Source: Hyalangium gracile (GTDB lineage: Bacteria; Myxococcota; Myxococcia; Myxococcales; Myxococcaceae). From it: DNA of 64,000 bases. Below are positions 53,049 through 63,169 of the stretch, one piece after another (position 1 is the stretch's first letter; every line of letters begins with the position of its first letter). Made by a program: the position numbers and the translations under genes. The stretch is taken from assembly GCF_020103725.1 (NCBI RefSeq), contig NZ_JAHXBG010000015.1:124001-188000 (forward strand), read 5' to 3'. The notes under the pieces were generated by a model that was not told the DNA's origin, made no database searches, and was given only the letters and a program-made list of their open reading frames with translations.

Positions 53049-53292
53049 CAGAACTCCTTGATAATTCTTTAGAAAATCAGTGGCCCCACCCCCTCCGGTG
53101 ACTCACGAAAAGAAATGTCCGTGAGGCAGTAGAAATTCAACATGAATCAAAAAACATGTATCGGCAGATGTCTCAGCGTGAGACATGGTCGGACGACCAC
53201 TTGTCACAGGCTCACGAATGCGTGGGAGGGCTTCAGGAGAGCGCCATGAGCTCACTCACGAGGCGCTTCGCAGAGACCCGGCGGACATGACA
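53049..53292. other. AT-rich intergenic region
   Basis: The first 110 bp or so are clearly more AT-rich than the rest of the window (runs such as ATAATTCTTTAGAAAAT and AATCAAAAAACATG). It holds the promoter region of the surface lipoprotein. CTCACG (53102-53107) and CGTGAG (53120-53125) form an inverted repeat, and a perfect palindrome lies at 53168-53186. No gene is supported. Confidence 0.5.
53168..53186. promoter_or_regulatory. Perfect inverted repeat, candidate operator
   Basis: ATGTCTCA and TGAGACAT flank GCG, a perfect 8-bp inverted repeat with a 3-bp spacer. It lies about 120 bp upstream of the surface-lipoprotein start. No T-run follows in either direction, so an operator is more likely than a terminator. 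Confidence 0.5.
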
Positions 53293-53330
53293 CGGCCCTG
53301 CCTCGGGGCCATGGGCTCCGAGTGCAGGGC
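53293..53330 (-). terminator. Terminator hairpin of the sdhAB operon
   Basis: GGCCCTGC (53293-53300) pairs with GCAGGGCC (53323-53330), continued inward by CTCGG/CCGAG and GCC/GGC. It lies 26 bp after the sdhB stop at 53357. T-run absent. Confidence 0.7.
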
Positions 53331-53356
53331 CGCTTGAAGCGAGATGCGTGGTCCGG

Positions 53357-54160
53357 CTACCCCGGACCCGAGGCGCGCTTGTGCTCCTCTTCCTTGAAGA
53401 AGATGTCCTTCACCAGCACCTTGGTCACCTCGCGGTTCATCACCGCGATGGACGAGGTGAGGGGGATCTCCTTCGGGCACACCTTCACGCAGTTCTGTGC
53501 CTTGCCGCAGTCCTGGATGCCACCCGGCCCCATCAGCGACCGGGTGCGCTCCTCGGCGTTCATCTTCCCCGTGGGGTGCATGTTGAAGAGCCGCGCCTGG
53601 CTGATCGCCGCCGCTCCCACGAAGTCGTTGTCGATCGTCACCTGCGGGCACGCCTCCAGGCAGCTCCCGCACGTGATGCACGTGGACAGCACGTACGTCG
53701 TCGCCTGATCGTGCGGAGACTGCCGCGGGCCCGGCCCCAGGTTGTGCGTGCCGTCCACCGGGATCCACGCCTTCACCCGCTTGAGCGCCTCGAACATCCG
53801 GTGGCGGTCCACCGTGAGATCCCTCACCACCGGGAACTTCTTCATCGGCTCCAGGGTGATGGGGTGCTCCAGCTTGTCGATCAGCGCCGAGCAGGCCATC
53901 CGCACCCGCCCGTTGATGTTCATCGCGCAGCTGCCGCACACCTCCTCGAGGCATGCCGCGTCCCACACCACCGGGGCTACCTTCTTGCCCTGCACGGTGG
54001 TGGGGTTGCGCTGGATCTCCATCAGGCACGAAACCACGTTCGCGCCCTTGGTGTACGGAATGCGGAACTCGTCATAGTGGCCCTCCCCGTTCGGCCCATC
54101 CTGGCGCCAGATGCGGAAGGTCACGGTCTTGGTGGTAGCGCTTGCCTGTGCGGTGTCCAT
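53357..54160 (-). CDS. sdhB: Succinate dehydrogenase/fumarate reductase iron-sulfur subunit
   Basis: Subunit of 267 residues that carries electrons from FAD to quinone. Cluster ligands are visible: 2Fe-2S (CLEEVCGSCAMNINGRVRMAC), 4Fe-4S (STCITCGSCLEACPQ) and 3Fe-4S (DCGKAQNCVKVCPKEIPL). The start MDTAQASATTKTVTFRIWRQDGPNGEGHYDEF fits the class with the Bacillus/Wolinella-type order. It follows sdhA by 15 bp. No cytochrome b subunit (SdhC/D) gene is next to it. Confidence 0.96.
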   Translation of the reverse strand: MDTAQASATTKTVTFRIWRQDGPNGEGHYDEFRIPYTKGANVVSCLMEIQRNPTTVQGKKVAPVVWDAACLEEVCGSCAMNINGRVRMACSALIDKLEHPITLEPMKKFPVVRDLTVDRHRMFEALKRVKAWIPVDGTHNLGPGPRQSPHDQATTYVLSTCITCGSCLEACPQVTIDNDFVGAAAISQARLFNMHPTGKMNAEERTRSLMGPGGIQDCGKAQNCVKVCPKEIPLTSSIAVMNREVTKVLVKDIFFKEEEHKRASGPG

Positions 54161-54175
54161 GATGAGTTCCCCTGA

Positions 54176-56053
54176 CTACGCGTACCAGCGCGGCTCCGGA
54201 TCCAACACCGGCGTGGCGATGGGCTCGTAGGAGATCTTCGGCCCCTCTCCGGTGTACGCCGCCATCGTCGTCTTCGCCCACTTCTCGTGGCGCTTCTTCC
54301 ACAGCTCCATCCACGCCGGATCCTCGGTCGGGTTCACCGTCTTCGGCTCCGGCAGCGAGAACTCGGGCTTGTAGTGCGCGCCCCGGCTCTCGTCGCGCAG
54401 CAGCGCGCTGGTGGCGATCACCTCGCCCAGCTCCAGCATGTTCCACAGCTGGTTGGTGAAGGACAGCGAGCGGTTCGCCAGGTTGCCCGTGTCGAGCACG
54501 TTGCAGTTCTTCCAGCGCTCCTTCATCTCGCGGATCTTCTCGACCGACTTCTTCAGCCTGTCGTTGTAGCGGACGACGGTGCAGTTCTCCGTCATCAGCT
54601 CGCCCAGCTCCTTGGAGATCTGGTACGGGTTCTCCGAGCCGGCCATCTTCTTGATGGTGGCGAAGCGGTCCTCCCAGTACTTCTTCGCGTCGTTGAAGTA
54701 CTTGTCCGCCCGGTCCGCCGCCTTGGCCTCCTTGCTCTTGGCGTAGTTCGCCATGGCCGGCCCGCCGATCATCCCCGAGTAGATGCAGGACAACAGCGAG
54801 TTCGCACCCAGCCGGTTGGCGCCGTGGAAGGCGTAGTCCGCCTCGCCCGCGGCGTACAGGCCCGGGATGTTGGTGGACTGGTTCTTCGGGCTGCCCTCGG
54901 CCGGCGTCTGCGTCTTCGAGTCCGCCTCGAACGTCACATACAGGCCGCCCATCGAGTAGTGCATGCCCGGGAAGATGATCATCGGCGTGTGGCGCGGATC
55001 GTCTCCCACGAACTTCTCGTAGATCTCCATCACGCCCTTGATCTTCGCGTCGAGCGTGGGCGCGGGGATGTGCGTCACGTCCAGGTACACGCCGTCCCGG
55101 CCGCCGATGCCCATGCCCAGATCCCGGCAGACCATGAAGATCTCACGGGTGGCCACGTCGCGCGGCACCAGGTTCTTGTACTTGGGGTACTTCTCCTCGA
55201 GGAAGTACCAGCGCTCGCTCTCGGGGATGTCCCGCGGCCCGCGCGTGTCGCCCTTCTTCTTCGGCACCCACACGCGGCCGCCCTCGCCACGCACCGACTC
55301 GCTCATCAGGCGCAGCTTGTCCTCACCCGGAATCGAGGTGGGGTGCACCTGGATGAACTCGCCGTTGGCGTAGATGGCGCCCTCCATGTAGGCGCGACCC
55401 GCCGCGGTGCCCGTGTTGATGATGGAGTTCGTCGAGCGCCCGAAGACGATGCCCGGACCACCCGTGGCCAGGCACACCGCCTCGGCCGGGAACGTCCGGA
55501 TCTCCATGGTGCGCAGGTCCAACGCCACGCTGCCGATGCAGCGGCCGTCCGAGTTCTTCACCGTCCCGAGCCACTCCCAGTACTCGTACTTGGTGACCTT
55601 GCCCTCGGACTCGTAGCGGCGCACCTGCTCGTCCAGCGCGTACAGGAGCTGCTGGCCGGTGGTGGCGCCCGCGAAGGCCGTGCGGTGGTGGAGCGTGCCG
55701 CCGAAGCGCCGGAAGTCCAGCAGGCCCTCGGAGGTGCGGTTGAACGTCACCCCCATGCGGTCCAGCATGTAGATGATGCCCGGGGCCGCGTAGCACATGC
55801 CCTTCACGGACACCTGCTCGGCCAGGAAGTCGCCGCCGCGCAGCGTGTCCTTCACGTGGATGTCCGGGTGGTCACCCTCGCCCTTGGTGTTCACCGCGCC
55901 GTTGATGCCGCCCTGGGCGCAGACCGAGTGAGAGCGCTTCACCGGAACGATCGAGAGGACATCGACCTGGTGGCCGGCCTCGGCCAGCTTGATGGTCGTC
56001 ATCAACCCCGCCAGCCCACCACCCACCACTGTGAACCGCGCTGCTGCTGCCAT
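54176..56053 (-). CDS. sdhA: Succinate dehydrogenase/fumarate reductase flavoprotein subunit
   Basis: Flavoprotein of 625 residues. The FAD-binding start is FTVVGGGLAGLMTTIKLAEAG, the covalent-FAD His lies in KRSHSVCAQGGINGAVN, and TGGPGIVFGRSTNSIINTG and GLYAAGEADYAFHGANRLGANSLLSCIYSG follow. The substrate Arg/His region RDIPESER...HYSMGGLYV is present. Length and motifs fit the group with SdhC encoded separately or as one b-type subunit. It is first in the operon with its own palindromic promoter (56148-56175). Confidence 0.96.
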   Translation of the reverse strand: MAAAARFTVVGGGLAGLMTTIKLAEAGHQVDVLSIVPVKRSHSVCAQGGINGAVNTKGEGDHPDIHVKDTLRGGDFLAEQVSVKGMCYAAPGIIYMLDRMGVTFNRTSEGLLDFRRFGGTLHHRTAFAGATTGQQLLYALDEQVRRYESEGKVTKYEYWEWLGTVKNSDGRCIGSVALDLRTMEIRTFPAEAVCLATGGPGIVFGRSTNSIINTGTAAGRAYMEGAIYANGEFIQVHPTSIPGEDKLRLMSESVRGEGGRVWVPKKKGDTRGPRDIPESERWYFLEEKYPKYKNLVPRDVATREIFMVCRDLGMGIGGRDGVYLDVTHIPAPTLDAKIKGVMEIYEKFVGDDPRHTPMIIFPGMHYSMGGLYVTFEADSKTQTPAEGSPKNQSTNIPGLYAAGEADYAFHGANRLGANSLLSCIYSGMIGGPAMANYAKSKEAKAADRADKYFNDAKKYWEDRFATIKKMAGSENPYQISKELGELMTENCTVVRYNDRLKKSVEKIREMKERWKNCNVLDTGNLANRSLSFTNQLWNMLELGEVIATSALLRDESRGAHYKPEFSLPEPKTVNPTEDPAWMELWKKRHEKWAKTTMAAYTGEGPKISYEPIATPVLDPEPRWYA

Positions 56054-56147
56054 GCATCGTCTCCTTCACTGCCAGGAGCCAGGGGGCCGCCGGCTCACCA
56101 GGAGCGGCGAGCGCACCACCCCGACCCCCGGTGCGGGTTCTTCAGGC

Positions 56148-56175
56148 TAGATAACTTGGCGGAATTCCGCCGCAA
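56148..56175 (-). promoter_or_regulatory. sdhA promoter with embedded palindrome
   Basis: On the minus strand TTGCGG (56175..56170) is separated by 16 bp from TATCTA (56153..56148). The spacer is filled by the perfect 14-bp palindrome GGCGGAATTCCGCC (56158-56171). This would allow repression by a dimeric regulator. The leader would be about 90 nt before the sdhA ATG. Confidence 0.6.
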
Positions 56176-56219
56176 TCTCGGAGGCACGCGCGATAAGCGC
56201 ACGCCATTCCGGACATAAG

Positions 56220-56250
56220 GCCCGCCCTACCCAGGAAGTCCCGGGCGGGC
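56220..56250 (-). terminator. Terminator hairpin of icd-mdh
   Basis: GCCCGCCC (56220-56227) pairs with GGGCGGGC (56243-56250), a perfect 8-bp GC stem. It lies 17 bp after the mdh stop at 56268. The T-run is weak (CTTATGT). Confidence 0.65.
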
Positions 56251-56267
56251 AGGCCTCGGCTGCTGGA

Positions 56268-58528
<2,261 letters not shown>

Positions 58529-58566
58529 CTTGGAGAGCTCCTGGATAGGTGTGACCGTGTATGCAG

Positions 58567-58603
58567 GGGGGCGGATAGTCCGGAACCCGCCCCCTCCAGT
58601 CAA
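58567..58603 (-). promoter_or_regulatory. icd promoter with flanking inverted repeat
   Basis: On the minus strand TTGACT (58603..58598) is followed after 17 bp by GACTAT (58580..58575). An inverted repeat GGGGGCGG (58567-58574 on the plus strand) and CCGCCCCC (58587-58594) surrounds the -10. This arrangement suggests repression, but it differs from the sdhA palindrome in sequence. Confidence 0.55.
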
Positions 58604-58715
58604 GCTGTTTGGCCGCTGACCAGACGGCTCTGGCTTATCGAAGCCAGAGCCCTGACGCAGGTTGACCGGGTCCCCCCGGGCCGGCCGTGGTTTCATGCCG
58701 CCGGGAGGATGGTTC

Positions 58716-59237
58716 ATGACACGTACGGCTTCGAAGGCGCTGTTCCTGGCTCTGGCGATGGCTCTCGGGGCGCTGCCCACCTCGAGCGAGGCCCTCTCGC
58801 CCGCCATCCCGGATGAGACGTTGATCCGCCAGCTCATCGATCAGCAGACCCGCGCCTGGAACGACCATGACGCGACGGCCTGGAGCAAGGACTTCGCCCC
58901 GGACGCGGACTTCGTGAACATCGTCGGGACCGTCTTCTCGGGACGGGCAGAGATCGAGAAGCGTCACGCGGGCATCTTCGCCAGCATCTTCAAGACCAGT
59001 CAGTCGCGGGTGACGGTGCGCCGGCTCGTGTTCGTGGGGCCCGACGTCGCCGTGGTCGACATGGACCACGAGGTGACCGGGCACAGCGGGCTGCCTCCCG
59101 GCGTGCAGAACACGGATGAGTCCGGAGTGCTGCGTACCCGGATGAAGTACGTGCTGCGCAAGAGCGACGGGAAGTGGCAGATCGTCTCGGGACAGAACAC
59201 GGACGTGAAGCCCGCTCCCAAGAGCCCGAAGAAGTAG
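58716..59237 (+). CDS. Secreted SnoaL/SgcJ-like NTF2-fold protein
   Basis: Protein of 173 residues with a signal peptide ([26 protein letters not shown]). The mature part matches SgcJ/EcaC-type NTF2-like proteins: [60 protein letters not shown] and [21 protein letters not shown]. Catalytic function, if any, is unknown. Start chosen at 58716 with GGAGG upstream. It diverges from icd. Confidence 0.88.
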   Translation: MTRTASKALFLALAMALGALPTSSEALSPAIPDETLIRQLIDQQTRAWNDHDATAWSKDFAPDADFVNIVGTVFSGRAEIEKRHAGIFASIFKTSQSRVTVRRLVFVGPDVAVVDMDHEVTGHSGLPPGVQNTDESGVLRTRMKYVLRKSDGKWQIVSGQNTDVKPAPKSPKK

Positions 59238-59411
59238 CCGCCCGGCACCGCGACGCGTCATGGGCCGTGCCGAGGATGCGTTCGATTGCCTGCAGGGAGA
59301 ACGTCCGGAAGACGTCAGGCCCCCCGTGTATCAACGCGAGGCGTCGTGATTTCTGGAGATCCCTGAATCATCATGCCGCGCTCACGTGTTCTCAAACGGG
59401 GGTGCTGTCCC

Positions 59412-59606
59412 ATGGAATGGCTCGAGTTCAATCGGTGGTCACAGGAAGTGCAGAAGCGCCTCGCGGCCCAGGCCGCTCGCCTGCACGAAGTCTCGCAGCA
59501 CCTGCCCACGCCGCACGTCACCGCGGCGCAGGCCTACCACCTGCAGTCCATGCTGCGGCGGCACTCGCCCACCAATCCCTGGGGACACCCGTCCGCCGAG
59601 TGCTGA
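59412..59606 (+). CDS. Small hypothetical protein
   Basis: A 64-codon frame: MEWLEFNRWSQEVQKRLAAQAARLHEVSQHLPTPHV... It is amphipathic and helix-rich in the first 30 residues, with no known family. Codon-position composition looks coding. It lies between the NTF2-like gene and the convergent menE gene (21 bp). GGGGG lies about 8 nt upstream of the ATG. Could also be non-coding; evidence is limited. Confidence 0.45.
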   Translation: MEWLEFNRWSQEVQKRLAAQAARLHEVSQHLPTPHVTAAQAYHLQSMLRRHSPTNPWGHPSAEC

Positions 59607-59627
59607 GTCGTGGCACCCCAGCGCGCC

Positions 59628-61070
59628 TCAGCCGTTCGTGGCGCGCTGCCGGAGCACCGTGCGCTCCACCTTGCCCATCGCGTTGCGGGGCAGTGCATCG
59701 ATCGCCAGGAAGCGCGCGGGGACCTTGAAGCCCGCGAGTGAGCGCCGGCACCAGCCGTCGAGATCCGCCGGGAATGCGTGCCCGGCACGGAGCGCGACGA
59801 AGGCCACGGGCACCTCGCCCCAGCGCGCGTCCGCCACTCCCACCACCGCGACCTCCTGCACCGCCGGGTGCGCGGCAATCACCGTCTCGATCTCCATCGG
59901 GTAGAGGTTCTCCCCTCCCCGGAGGATGAGGTCCGTGCGGCGGGAGAGCACCGTCAGGCGCCCGCGCTCGTCCAGCATCCCCACATCCCGGGTGCGCAGC
60001 CAGCCGTCCCGGAACGCCTCGCGCGTTGCCTCCGGGCGGTTCAGGTAGCCCGCCATCACCGTGGGGCCGTGAACTTCGATGTCCCCTTCCCTCCCTGTTC
60101 CCAGTACTTCTCCCTCGGGACCGACGATGCGCACCGACAGGCCGGGCAGCGGTGGGCCCGCCGTGCGCCCGTCGGCCTCGGAAGGACGCTCGGTCGTCAC
60201 CTGGGAGCAGGCCTCCGTCAGCCCGTAGGTCTGCAGTGCCAGCAGCCTCGCCGCGCGGGCCCGCTCCAGCAGCGGCGTTGGCACCGGGCCTCCGCCAATC
60301 AGTGCCAGTCGGAAGGACTCGGGAAGCGGTCGGTCCTGGCGATCCTCGAGGACCCGCTCCAGCGTGGTGGCCACGAAGCTGGCATGCGTGGCGCCCTCGG
60401 CGTCGATGGCCCGGTTCACGGCCGTCGCGTCGAAGCGGTCGTGCAGCAGCAGGCAGCCTCCGTCGTAGGCGCAGCGCGTGAGCATCGCCAGGCCTCCGAC
60501 GTGGAAGAGCGGCAGCGTGCCCAGCCAGCGTGGCGCGGGGTGGGCTCCCAGGTTCGCCGCCGAACAGCGAGCGGACGCGCGAAAGTTTCCCTCCGTGAGC
60601 ACGGCCCCCTTGGGGCGTCCCGTCGTCCCGGAGGTGAAGAGCACCACACGCGGAGCCGAGTCCTCCAGCGGCTCGCACGTTGGCGAGGGTTCACGCACGG
60701 ACTCCGCCCAGGTCTCCAGGGGCTCGGCACCGGGGAGCCGCTCCTTCAGCGAGCTCAACGCCAGCGTCAGACGTGGAGAGATGTCCTCGATCAGCGGCGC
60801 GAGCTCCGCGGCGGTCAGCCGGGCATTGAGCGGCGCGAGCAGCGCTCCCAGCCTGCCGAGGGCGAAGAACAGGAACACGCAGCTCGCGTGATTGCTCGAG
60901 AGCAGGGCGACTCGATCCCCCGCTCCGATGCCGCGAGCCTGGAGCGCGGCCACCCAGCGACCGATCTCCGCGTCCAGCGTCCGGTACGTCCAGCTTCGGC
61001 CGGCGAAGGTCAGGGCCTCGGTGTCGGGCCAGCGCGAGGCGCCTTCGCGGACGGGACAGCTTCCCTTCAT
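59628..61070 (-). CDS. menE: o-Succinylbenzoate-CoA ligase
   Basis: Adenylate-forming enzyme of 480 residues that activates o-succinylbenzoate for menaquinone synthesis. It has the P-loop (VVLFTSGTTGRPKGAVLT), YGLTEACSQVT, the hinge region (RRTDLILRGGENLYPMEIE) and the catalytic Lys near the end (NAMGKVERTVLRQ). The identity as MenE rather than another acyl-CoA ligase rests on its place at the end of a men operon. It overlaps menC by 4 bp (ATGA). Confidence 0.93.
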   Translation of the reverse strand: MKGSCPVREGASRWPDTEALTFAGRSWTYRTLDAEIGRWVAALQARGIGAGDRVALLSSNHASCVFLFFALGRLGALLAPLNARLTAAELAPLIEDISPRLTLALSSLKERLPGAEPLETWAESVREPSPTCEPLEDSAPRVVLFTSGTTGRPKGAVLTEGNFRASARCSAANLGAHPAPRWLGTLPLFHVGGLAMLTRCAYDGGCLLLHDRFDATAVNRAIDAEGATHASFVATTLERVLEDRQDRPLPESFRLALIGGGPVPTPLLERARAARLLALQTYGLTEACSQVTTERPSEADGRTAGPPLPGLSVRIVGPEGEVLGTGREGDIEVHGPTVMAGYLNRPEATREAFRDGWLRTRDVGMLDERGRLTVLSRRTDLILRGGENLYPMEIETVIAAHPAVQEVAVVGVADARWGEVPVAFVALRAGHAFPADLDGWCRRSLAGFKVPARFLAIDALPRNAMGKVERTVLRQRATNG

Positions 61071-62206
61071 CTCGGAAGCCCAAGCCCGGGCGCGTCCGGC
61101 AGTTGGATGCGGCCTCCCACGGGGCGGTAGAGCGCCTCCGCCGGATCCTCCGCCTTGAAGAGCTTCCCCACCCCGAGCCCCGCGGCGAGCTTCCCTGACG
61201 GCAGCGCCGCCGCCAGGTGGGCCGCGCCCGCGCGCGAGACGATCCCATCGAGCGAGCTCGTCACGAACGCCTCCAGGCCTCGCTGGTGCGCCTGGCGGGC
61301 GAACATCAGCGCGGGCAGCAGCCCTCCGAGCACCATCGGCTTGAGGACGAAGGCCCTGGCGGCCGGCATCCGCTCCTCGGAACCTCCCAGCAGGACGGGG
61401 ATGGCCTCCGGATTCGCGAGCGCCTCATCGGCGGCAAGGGGGAACGGGGCGCGCCGCTGCAGCCGCCACAGCGCTCGCAGATCCCCCGGCGCGACGGGCT
61501 GCTCGCACAGCTCGAGCCCGTACCAGCCCAGCCGATCCACCGCGAGCAGGGCCTCCTGCTCCGACCATCCACCGTTGGCGTCCACCCGGATGTTCACCTC
61601 GGGGCCCACGGCCTCGCGGACCGCACGAAGGCGCGCCTCGTCCTCATCGAGCGGCCGGCCCGCCACCTTCAGCTTGAGCGTCCGATAGCCCTCGGCCACG
61701 GCCTTGCGGGCCTCTTCGGCCAGCTCCCGCGGGTCCTCCGCCGTGAGCAGCGCGTTGACCTGGACCTCCGAGCGCGCGGCCCGGTTGAGCAGCCGGCTCA
61801 GCGGAATCTCCCGGCGCTGCGCGAGCAGATCCAGCAGCGCCAGCTCCACCGCGTGATCCGCCGCCGGAGCCTCCGGGAGATCGTCCTCCACGCGCAGGCA
61901 GACGCCCCGCCACTGCGACGGCTCTCCCCGGGGAACGGCGAAGGCATCCTCGATGGCGTCCAGGCTGTCGCTGAGCACCTGATCCCTGAGCGCCTTGAGG
62001 TGGCTGCGTATCACCTGCTCGCTCGTCTCGAGCGACTCGGTGCCGAACTCCGGCAGAGGCATCGCCTCGCCCAGCCCCACCCGCCCCTCTTCGTCCACGA
62101 GCTTGACGAGGAAGCCCTGCCGCTCCGTGTAGGTGGCTCGAGCCGTCTTGAGTGGACGGATGAGTTCCAGCCTCGACGGCGTCAGCCTCGTCTCGGTGAT
62201 GTGCAT
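61067..62206 (-). CDS. menC: o-Succinylbenzoate synthase
   Basis: Enolase-superfamily dehydratase of 379 residues that makes o-succinylbenzoate from SHCHC. The catalytic KxK is in TLKLKVAG, metal ligands lie in RVDANGGW, CEQPVAP and LAADEALAN, and the second Lys in FVLKPMVLGG. These are complete. It follows menA by 7 bp and overlaps menE by 4 bp. Confidence 0.94.
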   Translation of the reverse strand: MHITETRLTPSRLELIRPLKTARATYTERQGFLVKLVDEEGRVGLGEAMPLPEFGTESLETSEQVIRSHLKALRDQVLSDSLDAIEDAFAVPRGEPSQWRGVCLRVEDDLPEAPAADHAVELALLDLLAQRREIPLSRLLNRAARSEVQVNALLTAEDPRELAEEARKAVAEGYRTLKLKVAGRPLDEDEARLRAVREAVGPEVNIRVDANGGWSEQEALLAVDRLGWYGLELCEQPVAPGDLRALWRLQRRAPFPLAADEALANPEAIPVLLGGSEERMPAARAFVLKPMVLGGLLPALMFARQAHQRGLEAFVTSSLDGIVSRAGAAHLAAALPSGKLAAGLGVGKLFKAEDPAEALYRPVGGRIQLPDAPGLGLPR

Positions 62207-62213
62207 CCGCTAC

Positions 62214-63161
62214 TCACCTCAGGTAGAGACCCAAGGCGAAGAGTAGCCCGAACACGAGCTGAAGGCGCGCCGTTCCCCCGAGCGCCGCGTTCAGCGCCGC
62301 CCCCTCGGCCCTCAGCACGAGTTTCAACGGACCCACCCCCAGCGGAGCACTGAGGAGTGCGAGAAACACCCACGCGCTGGCCAGCCCGAGCCCGAAGAGG
62401 ATGAACGGGGTGGCGAACGAGGCGGCCAGCAGCACCAGGTACTCCACCTTCCCCGCCCGGGTGCCCAGGCGCACGATCAGGGTGCGCTTGTTGGCCTTCA
62501 CGTCCGTGTGCGCGTCGCGCAGGTTGTTGACGACGAGCAGCGCCGTGCCCAGCGCGCCCACGGGGATGGCGGCCCACCACGCCGCCGGGCTCACGGTGAG
62601 GGCCTGCACGTAATAGGTGCCCGTCACCGCCACGAGCCCGAAGAAGACGAAGACGAACACGTCTCCCAGCCCGTGGTAGGCCAGGGGCACCGGCCCGCCC
62701 GTATAGGCATAGCCGCACAGCACCGACGTCAGGCCGATGGCCACGATGGGCCACCCTCCCACCCACACCAGGTAGATGCCCGAGAGGATGGCCAGCCCGA
62801 AGCAGGCCATCGCCCCCGCCAGCACCGTGCCCGGGGAGATGAGCCCGCTCTGCGTGACGCGCACGGGCCCCAGGCGCTCGGCGGTGTCCGCGCCCTTCTT
62901 GAAGTCGTAGTAGTCGTTGGTGAGGTTGGTGCCGATCTGGATCAGCAGCGCCCCCACGAGCGCCGCGATCGCCGGCAGCCACCGCCCCACCTGCTCGCCG
63001 AAGGCCAGCCCCGTGCCCACCGACACCGGCATCAGCGAGGCCGTCAGCGTCTTGGGGCGGACAGCCATCACCCATGCCTTGAGCGTGGGGCGAGGACGGC
63101 CCTCGGATCCCAGCACGGGGGCGGTCGGGCTCAGGGAGGGCGCGGCGGCGTCGGGCTTCAT
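62214..63161 (-). CDS. menA: 1,4-Dihydroxy-2-naphthoate polyprenyltransferase
   Basis: Integral membrane prenyltransferase of 315 residues that attaches the isoprenoid tail. The UbiA-type Asp motifs are TNLTNDYYDFKKGADT and VNNLRDAHTDVKANKRTL. About eight or nine hydrophobic helices follow the basic start (KAWVMAVRPKTLTASLMPVSVG). The ATG at 63161 yields MKPDAAAPS, with a Pro/Ala-rich lead of about 30 residues before the first helix. It lies 8 bp after menH. Confidence 0.95.
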   Translation of the reverse strand: MKPDAAAPSLSPTAPVLGSEGRPRPTLKAWVMAVRPKTLTASLMPVSVGTGLAFGEQVGRWLPAIAALVGALLIQIGTNLTNDYYDFKKGADTAERLGPVRVTQSGLISPGTVLAGAMACFGLAILSGIYLVWVGGWPIVAIGLTSVLCGYAYTGGPVPLAYHGLGDVFVFVFFGLVAVTGTYYVQALTVSPAAWWAAIPVGALGTALLVVNNLRDAHTDVKANKRTLIVRLGTRAGKVEYLVLLAASFATPFILFGLGLASAWVFLALLSAPLGVGPLKLVLRAEGAALNAALGGTARLQLVFGLLFALGLYLR

Positions 63162-63169
63162 GGGGTGAC

